DNA of 64,000 nt from Dipteris shenzhenensis (lineage: Eukaryota; Polypodiophyta; Polypodiopsida; Gleicheniales). Positions 58,061-64,000 of the stretch are shown here, in pieces. The stretch is from NCBI GenBank assembly GCA_047967505.1, contig CM106539.1; one strand, 5' to 3'. The notes beneath the pieces were generated by a model. That model worked only from the letters and a program-made list of their open reading frames with translations. It ran no database searches and was not told the origin of the DNA. The translations under genes and the position numbers were made by a program. The first letter of the stretch is position 1. The number at the start of each line of letters is the position of its first letter.

Positions 58061-58319
58061 AGAAAAAAATGGGGACACAAATAGCAAGCAAGAAGAAGAA
58101 GAAGAGAGAGAGAAAGGGGGACAAAAATAGCAAGAACAAAGGACAAAAATAGCAGCGATGGACAGCCAATCACCCATTTGCATGCGTCCAAAAATTCACC
58201 AAACTACCACTCCAACACGACCACCCGACGAGCCACAATTAGAAGCTTTATCATCTCAAAACAAAGAAATGATTACTATAGCCTTTCCTCTGGGTAGGCC
58301 AAAAAAGCACCCAAGAAAC

Positions 58320-58490
58320 TGTGGGGGTTAAAGGTCACTGTGCCTTTACCCCAGTTATGTACAATACTCAAACACATATATAAATGAATGAAAAAGAAGA
58401 TTAGGGTGGTTCTGCACCCACCAAAACTTGTGTGGCTCTCTTTTTCTCTTTCTCCCTCTTCTATTCTTGCTTTTGTTGAGAGCACTCTCA
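58320..58490 (+). repeat. 5' LTR
   Basis: 171 bp, TGTGGGGGTT...ACTCTCA. It contains a TATATAAATG at 58377-58386 that can act as the TATA box of the element's RNA promoter. Confidence 0.95.
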
Positions 58491-58492
58491 AC

Positions 58493-58504
58493 TGGTATCA
58501 GAGC
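58493..58504 (+). other. primer-binding site (initiator tRNA-Met)
   Basis: TGGTATCAGAGC two bases after the 5' LTR end, a perfect match. Confidence 0.93.
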
Positions 58505-59915
58505 CCGGGTGATCTAGCTGAGCGTGCGTGAATGCTTGAAGCTCAGCAGCTCTATGGAAGGAGAAGCTCTATGGGAAGCTTTGTGGGTGACTTTACTTGC
58601 ATCCGAGTGTGCAGAGACCTTGGAGGAACCTTTGGAAAAGTCACTTTGGTTTTGCAAAGTGGTTTTGAGAGCCTATTAAGTGTTTTCAAAGAAAAAGCCA
58701 TTTTTTGAGCTTTTCCCTGTTCCGTTCGATGACAGAGACTCCGTATTGACTTGTAGAGGCAACTATTGCTTGCTTTTGGTATCCACTTCACTTCAGGAGC
58801 TTGGAAACACCTTCATTCTTGAATCTGGGATCATTTCAGTGGATTTCTGACTCATTGTGTCAGTTTCTGCGTTTTTTGCCCTGGTGTTGGAACTCAAGTT
58901 TGGAGCAACCATTTGCAGATCTGTCAGTTCCGGTGGACTCAAGAGGTCCTAAAACTTCTATGTTGCTCATCATTCGCACTCCGGTGGAGTTTACAAATAG
59001 CTCTGTTTCCAAAAACGTTTTTCAGTCCGTGTGTTGGACCCAGTGATTGAGACCACGGTTTCCAAAACCGTCTGTCCCATTGCGTTCCGAATGCCCAAAA
59101 ACCCCTACCTGTCAGTTCTTGCGCGATTCGGTGGAGGATTTTCAGAGTTATAGATCTCAGTGTATTCGATTTCGTCTCTCTATTATGCATTTTTCATTCT
59201 AAGGTTTTGAAACCTTAGGTTTATGCCACATGGCAATGGATAAGTGTTTTTCTCACTCACCGGTTGGGATTTTGGAGTTCTAGCAGAAGAGAGATATTTA
59301 CAGATTTTCTTGCTGAGTCTGATTATGCAATGGCGCCCATGTTTTGAGGCATCTCAGGTTCTATTTTCAATAGCGGTCATTACCGTGGGACTATGATTTC
59401 TTGAGCATACCTTATGCAAATCACTCTGGTTGCAGTGAGTAGTGTGCGCTCATTCGTGGTATGCATTGGGTTGCAGTGGATGATTTATAGGCCATTTGGA
59501 TGCATTACGGTCCTTATTGGATGCACTGATAGGCCCAAATTGCCTTGTGGGATGCTATTTTTTATGGACGCTTTGCACATGGATGCTATTTTATGCTGAG
59601 GGACAGCTTTGACACATTACAGGTGATGCAGTGATAGTGCTATGCTCTCTTGGATGAGATATTATTAATGCATATGCCAGTGGACGGTGTTTATGCTTGA
59701 GTCATTTGGCACTTATTGGCATTTTCTTTTGGGCCAGATTTGCTCATATGGATGCATAATATATGCACATGAGTCAGATGCATCTTTTGATGCTTTGAGC
59801 TTTGAGTTTTGGTGATATTTCACTCTATTGTGGCATACACATTTGGATGCACCTTGTATTTGGTGTGATTCTCTCTTGCAGGCACTAGCATTTGGGATTT
59901 TGTTTCATTTGCATC
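58505..59915 (+). other. long untranslated leader of the copia family
   Basis: 1.4 kb between primer site and gag ATG without gag-like coding. The same leader is present in the copies at 863-2214 (reverse strand) and 25633-27057. Its conservation across three copies shows it belongs to the element. It may hold packaging or translation signals, which is an inference. Confidence 0.8.
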
Positions 59916-60516
59916 ATGGCATCCTCTTCCATGTCTGAAAAGGAGTTTTTCAGCATTAAAAAGTTTGATGGGACAAACTTTTCTTTGTGGAAAGAACAAA
60001 TAAGGGATGTGCTTATTCAAAAGAAGCAAATTAAACCCTTGGCAAGGATTGAAGCTAAGCCTGCAAATATGTCTGAGGATGATTGGAATGAGTTGGATGC
60101 ATTTGCAAATGGGTCTGCATTTGTTTTGAAACATGTGAGACATGTGCCTAAGCTGACCAAGAGTCTTATTTCAGTGGGTCAGCTAGATGATGCTGGTTTT
60201 CACACCACTTTTGGCTTTCAGAGTTGGAAAATTCAGAAGGGCTCTATGCTTTTAGCCAGGGGTGCCAAATGTGGGACTTTGTATCCCTAACATGTATCAG
60301 GGATGTTTGATCATGTTGTTGCAATAACCGAGCAGCCAAGCACTTCTTTGTGGCATTGCAGGTTGGGGCACATGAGCCAGAATGGAATGAAACTCTTATG
60401 CCGTTTGGGTTATGTACCGCATTTGAGTTTCTCTGATTTTGAATTTTGTGAGCACTGTCTCTATGGGAAGCAGACTAAATCAACCCATAAAAGAAGGGGA
60501 AAGAAAGAGTTTGAAA
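59916..60516 (+). pseudogene. copia gag fused by deletion to the GAG-pre-integrase region
   Basis: Starts MASSSMSEKEFFSIKKFDG at 59916. At about 60096-60106 the gag reading WNELDA runs directly into FANGSAFVLKHVRHVPKLTK, which in the sister copy at 27.77 kb lies after the protease. Gag C-terminus, zinc knuckle and protease are therefore deleted in frame. A TAA at 60288-60290 (TTA in the sister copy) ends the frame. It then continues in phase through WHCRLGHMSQNG and FEFCEHCLYGKQT, the HHCC zinc finger of copia integrase. Homology in this orientation stops at 60516. Confidence 0.9.
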
Positions 60517-61700
60517 TAAGACCATAGAGACTCTTCTTCAGCTTGCAAACTAAATGCTCTTTGCCCTTTTCTTCAAAGCCTTTCGACTGCACCATGTAAA
60601 TTTCCTCATGCAAATCCCCATGCAAGAAAGCTGTCTTGACATCCATCTGCATAAGCTCCATATCCTCTGCTGCCACTAGTCTAAGCATGCATCTAAGTGT
60701 GGTCATCTTCACAACCGGACAGAATATCTCATCAAAGTCCACACCCTTCTCTTGCTTGAACCCTTTAGCAACCAAACGGGCCTTGTACCTAGGCACATAA
60801 TCACCTGTGACCTTCATTTTGTAGACCCATTTACATGGCAATTCTTTCTTTCCATGTGGCAAAAAAACCAAGTCCGAAGTCTTATTCTTCATAAGTGAAC
60901 TCATCTCTGATTGCATAGCATACTCCCACTTGCATTGATCCTCACGAATCATAGCCTCTCTGTAGCAAGAAGGCTCCCCGCAATCAGTAAGCATCACATA
61001 GTCTACCCCTGGAACAAACTTATCAGGCGGTCTAGACACTCTAGATGATCTTCTCAAGGGCATTTCAGCTTGCTATCCCACCTGCATATCAGCCACATTT
61101 GGCTCATCATTTCCACTAATAGATGATCCATCATCTACCCTTGATTGTATACCTGTGGGAGTACTTGGTGGTACCATTTCTTGCACATTTGATGCATGGA
61201 CAGCTTGCTGTCTATTAACATATGTAGGTGGATTCACATCCTAGAAAGTGATTCTCCTTATTTCCACATCCCTCATGGGTGCCTTATGCATCTTCTTCTC
61301 ATTGAAGACCACATCATGGCTGCATATGATCTTCTTTACTTTTGGATCCCAGAGACGATAGCCCATCTCTCCACTTTCACCATAACCCAGAAAGATGCAT
61401 TTCCTAGACTTAGGATCTAGCTTCTTTCGAAGCTCTTTTGGCACATGTGCATATGCCTCACACCCAAATATACACAAATGAGAGTAAGAGGGCTTCTTGC
61501 CACTCCATGCCTCTTCAGGAATACCACCATCCAAACTCTTACTAGGTGATCTATTGATCACATGCACTGTAGTCTTCATTGCCTCAGCCCAAAAACCACC
61601 AGAAAGACTTGCATTGGAAAGCATGCATTGCAACCTTTCTTGAATGGTACGGTTCATCTTTTCAACAACTGGATTTTTCTTTGGAGTACGAGGGGATGTA
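60517..61700 (-). pseudogene. inverted copia segment: integrase C-terminal part and RT N-terminal part
   Basis: On the minus strand, from about 61700 down, come TSPRTPKKNPVVEKMNRT (integrase Glu region), FWAEAMKTTVHVINR, GCEAYAHVPKELRKKLDP and FLGYGESGEMGYRLWDP. A link region with stops follows. From 61063 comes the RT start (LPCKWVYKMK, YKARLVAKGFKQEKG, MQMDVKTAFLHGDLHEEIYM, CKLKKSLYGL). All of it reads opposite to the rest of the element. Relative to a normal pol, roughly 105 codons before and 45 codons after the segment are missing at the two junctions. Confidence 0.92.
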
Positions 61701-62660
61701 ATCTTGGCACTATATGTGGATGATATGCTATTGGCTAGCAAGAATATTTATGAGCTAGATGCATTAAAGGCCAAGTTACATGAGGCCTTTGATATGAAGG
61801 ATTTGGGATTTGCAAATCATATTCTTGGTATGCGCATCACGCGTGATCGGAGTAGGAAACTCCTTTGGCTTTCACAAAAAGATTATGTTACAAAAGTATT
61901 GCAGCATTTCAATATGGAGGGCGGGAAGGCAGTGAGTACTCCATTGCCTCCATATGTGAAACTCAGTCATACAGATAGTCCCAAATCAAATGAGGAGAGG
62001 GCCATGATGGCCAAGGTTCCTTATGCATCAGCAGTTGGGAGTCTTATGTATGCTATGATAGCTACTAGACCAGACATTGCATTTGCAGTGGGAGTTGTTA
62101 GCCGGTATATGGCTAATCCAGGAAAGAGGCATTGGGAGGCAGTTAAGTGCATCATGAGGTACATGAAGGGTAATAAGGAGATGTGCATCTGCTTTGGTAG
62201 AGGAGACATGCATGTACTTGGGTACATAGATTCAGACTATGCAGGGCATGTGGATAGTAGGAGATCCACTTCTGGTTATGTGTTCACCTTTGCAGGTGGT
62301 GCAGTGTCGTGGATGTCGCGCGCACAGAAGTGCATTGCTTTGTCTACCACAGAGGCTGAGTATGTTGCAGCCACAGAGGGTTGCAAGGAGGCTATATGGT
62401 TTGATCGGCTAGTGGGAGATTTGGGGATTCATATAGGTATACCGACATTGCATAGTGATTCCATGAGTGCTATTCAGCTAGCACGGAATCCGGTCTTTCA
62501 TGCAAAGACCAAACACATTGAGGTCAGGTACCATTTCATCAGGGAGGTACTTGAGGACAAGCGCATAGAGCTTATCAAGGTTCATACAAATGATAACCCT
62601 GCAGATATGCTGATGAAGAGTCTACCTAGTCACAGCGATTTGAGTATTGTCATGTATTGA
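61701..62660 (+). pseudogene. copia RT C-terminal part and RNase H, open frame
   Basis: Starts at the right inversion junction with VILALYVDDMLLASKN. The YVDD catalytic motif is at 61713-61724. The frame is open for about 320 codons to TGA 62658-62660. It has the RT thumb (LGMRITRDRSRKLLWLSQ), TRPDIAFAVGVVSRYMANP, and the RNase H motifs YIDSDYAGHVDSRRSTSGY, STTEAEYVAATEG and HSDSMSAIQLARNPVFHAK. It ends shortly before the polypurine tract. This portion is intact, but it lacks its own N-terminal half and a start of its own. Confidence 0.9.
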
Positions 62661-62727
62661 TGGGCATTGGATAGTATGCTCACTGGTTGTTCTCCCTTAA
62701 AGGCACATTGTCCTTTAAGTGGGAGGT

Positions 62728-62898
62728 TGTAGGGGTTAAAGGTCACTGTGCCTTTACCCCGGTTATGTATAATACTCAAACACATATATAAATGAATGAA
62801 AAAGAAGATTAGGGTGGTTCTACACCCACCAAAACTTGTGTGGCTCTCTGTTTCTCTTTCTCCCTCTTCCATTCTTGCTTTCATTGAGAGCACTCTCA
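62728..62898 (+). repeat. 3' LTR
   Basis: 171 bp, TGTAGGGGTT...ACTCTCA, directly after the polypurine AAGTGGGAGG and a GT dinucleotide. Eight substitutions separate it from the 5' LTR, and there are no indels. Confidence 0.95.
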
Positions 62899-62903
62899 GA
62901 AAC

Positions 62904-64000
62904 TACAACTTGTTTCTGTGTTCGCTTGAGTTCTCACCATCTCACACATACGAACTACATGTGCAAATACTTTGTGACTCCGTTTTCTCCATTGTTCCCC
63001 TTGGAAGGAGTTGGTGGTGAATGTATGCATGCTTCAACCTAATAGTACGCTGCTTGATTGCATCACCTCCATTGTTGTTGCAAACACCTCGAGCTCGATT
63101 GCCTTTTACATCTGAGTGGCATTTTACAGTGTTCCTTCAAAGTCATTTGGCAAGACGCCATAGGCTCATGAATTGCCTTCATTGTGAATAGCCAAAATGC
63201 AGCTTTGCACATCGTGATTGTGGATGAGTTGTCTTGCCCTATGAAGATAGCTCCACTTCATCCGAGGAAGCAAAAATGTCCTTATGCTATTTGGCGTGCA
63301 GAGCATCGAAGACATTTGATATCTCTAGTGTGATCGATGCGAAGCCCCCCCAAAATCCATCACAACAAGCTACCTACAAATGTAAGTTGAACAGTCATTG
63401 CAAGCCATTGTCAAGTGCAGGTACAAAACAAATAAAGACTACATGCTGGAGCTAGCATCTGCCCAGAACAGTGTGCAATGCCGATGCATTCTAAGAAAGC
63501 CAAGGCCCAACCGCACAAGTTCAAAGTTGCTCATGGTGCATAAGTTCATGCAGTCAAAAGCAAGGCTGTTGAGAGATATTTGAGAAGCATCCAAGACACA
63601 CCTTCATTTCATTGTGTTTACTACAGCACCCTTGAATTCAAGAGCAAGATGAGGCAAGCCTCTCCTGCAATAATAGACTTCATGGTCCAACACAAGATCG
63701 ACGCGATTGAACAAACCCCTCCTCCTCTTATTTGAACTATGTCAAGCCCAAATTCGCAAAGGAAAAGTCCCATAGTACCCAAGCAAGAACATGCCATTGA
63801 ATTCATAGACACTGTATGTGCACATGTTGAGGCACGCTTGATCGTATTTAGAATGCCCTTTGCCCAAATTCATGAGCTATCTTACGAAGGGTAGTATGGG
63901 CTCCATGATGCAGAAGGTACAACTTGCCTGATCACGTCTCTTAGCAAGACATCGCTCGTTAGGAGTTGAGCAACAAAGACAAGTGCTTCACAACATTAAT
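62904..64000. other. no recognisable gene; continuation of the copia insertion target
   Basis: Together with the DNA left of 58315 this is the target of the copia insertion. Frames such as 63398-63583 (CRYKTNKDYMLELASAQNSV) and a following one (about 63553-63735, CVYYSTLEFKSKMRQ) may be relics of one protein, but I do not recognise it. The window ends inside it. Confidence 0.35.

Larger units (their letters stand above)
58320..62898 (+). mobile_element. complete Ty1/copia retrotransposon with target duplication, internally rearranged
   Basis: Both LTRs are 171 bp (58320-58490 and 62728-62898), begin TGT and end CTCTCA, and differ at 8 positions (about 4.7 percent). The 5-bp target duplication GAAAC is perfect (58315-58319 and 62899-62903). 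The primer site TGGTATCAGAGC is at 58493-58504 and the polypurine tract AAGTGGGAGG at about 62717-62726. The interior has lost most of gag and the protease, and a 1.18-kb pol segment (60517 to about 61700) is inverted. The element therefore cannot encode a working polyprotein, although its ends are intact. Confidence 0.95.

Overview
This is plant nuclear DNA. The evidence is intron-containing genes of plant-specific families (a group I WRKY factor with an R-type intron, and a phytolongin), plant Ty1/copia, Ty3/gypsy, LINE and CACTA elements, retroelement primer sites matching plant initiator tRNA-Met, and very many dinucleotide microsatellites. Gene density is low (two host genes in 64 kb) and most of the rest is old repeats. 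That suits a large, repeat-rich genome such as a fern or another non-flowering vascular plant. The lineage is an inference and was not tested.

Host genes. A phytolongin-type protein (longin domain plus C-terminal anchor, one exon) lies at 17437-18366 on the minus strand. A two-domain WRKY transcription factor of the WRKY2/20/34 kind lies at 31872-40138 on the minus strand. It has five exons (39641-40138, 39346-39516, 38056-38756, 37776-37937, 32451-32580 and on to 31872) encoding 703 aa. All splice sites are GT-AG and the phases agree. Its last intron is 5.3 kb, falls at the conserved position inside the C-terminal WRKY domain, and carries a LINE fragment and a copia fragment.

Mobile DNA. 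One copia family occurs three times: truncated at the left edge (1-2214, minus), truncated with a 5' LTR (25444-28985, plus), and complete with 171-bp LTRs and a perfect 5-bp target duplication (58320-62898, plus). The last copy carries an internal deletion and an internal inversion. Other degenerate elements are a gypsy RNase H-integrase fragment (2990-4395), another copia RT fragment (4496-5640), an old copia RT/RNase H between direct repeats (11640-13975), and a non-coding LTR pair with a primer site (21145-22731).

The most structured block is 42.3-55.1 kb. A Pif1-like helicase fragment abuts a 5'-truncated LTR element (43472-55054), which is split by a 9.36-kb CACTA transposon (44739-54100, TSD AGT). 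The CACTA element holds a TNP2-type transposase (plus strand) and a divergent second gene (minus strand). It has palindromic subterminal motifs at both ends and again just before the transposase. Its centre is a 1.65-kb polypurine satellite interrupted by GCATATGC-rich clusters.

The remaining stretches (6.5-8.0, 9.2-11.6, 14-17.4, 18.9-21.1, 22.9-25.2, 29-31.8, 40.3-42.2, 55.1-58.3 and 62.9-64 kb) hold no gene I recognise apart from a decayed multi-exon Cys/His-rich gene at 56.9-57.75 kb. They contain diverged tandem duplications, dispersed repeats and microsatellites. All transposon coding regions except the RT/RNase H tail at 61.7-62.66 kb carry stops or frameshifts.
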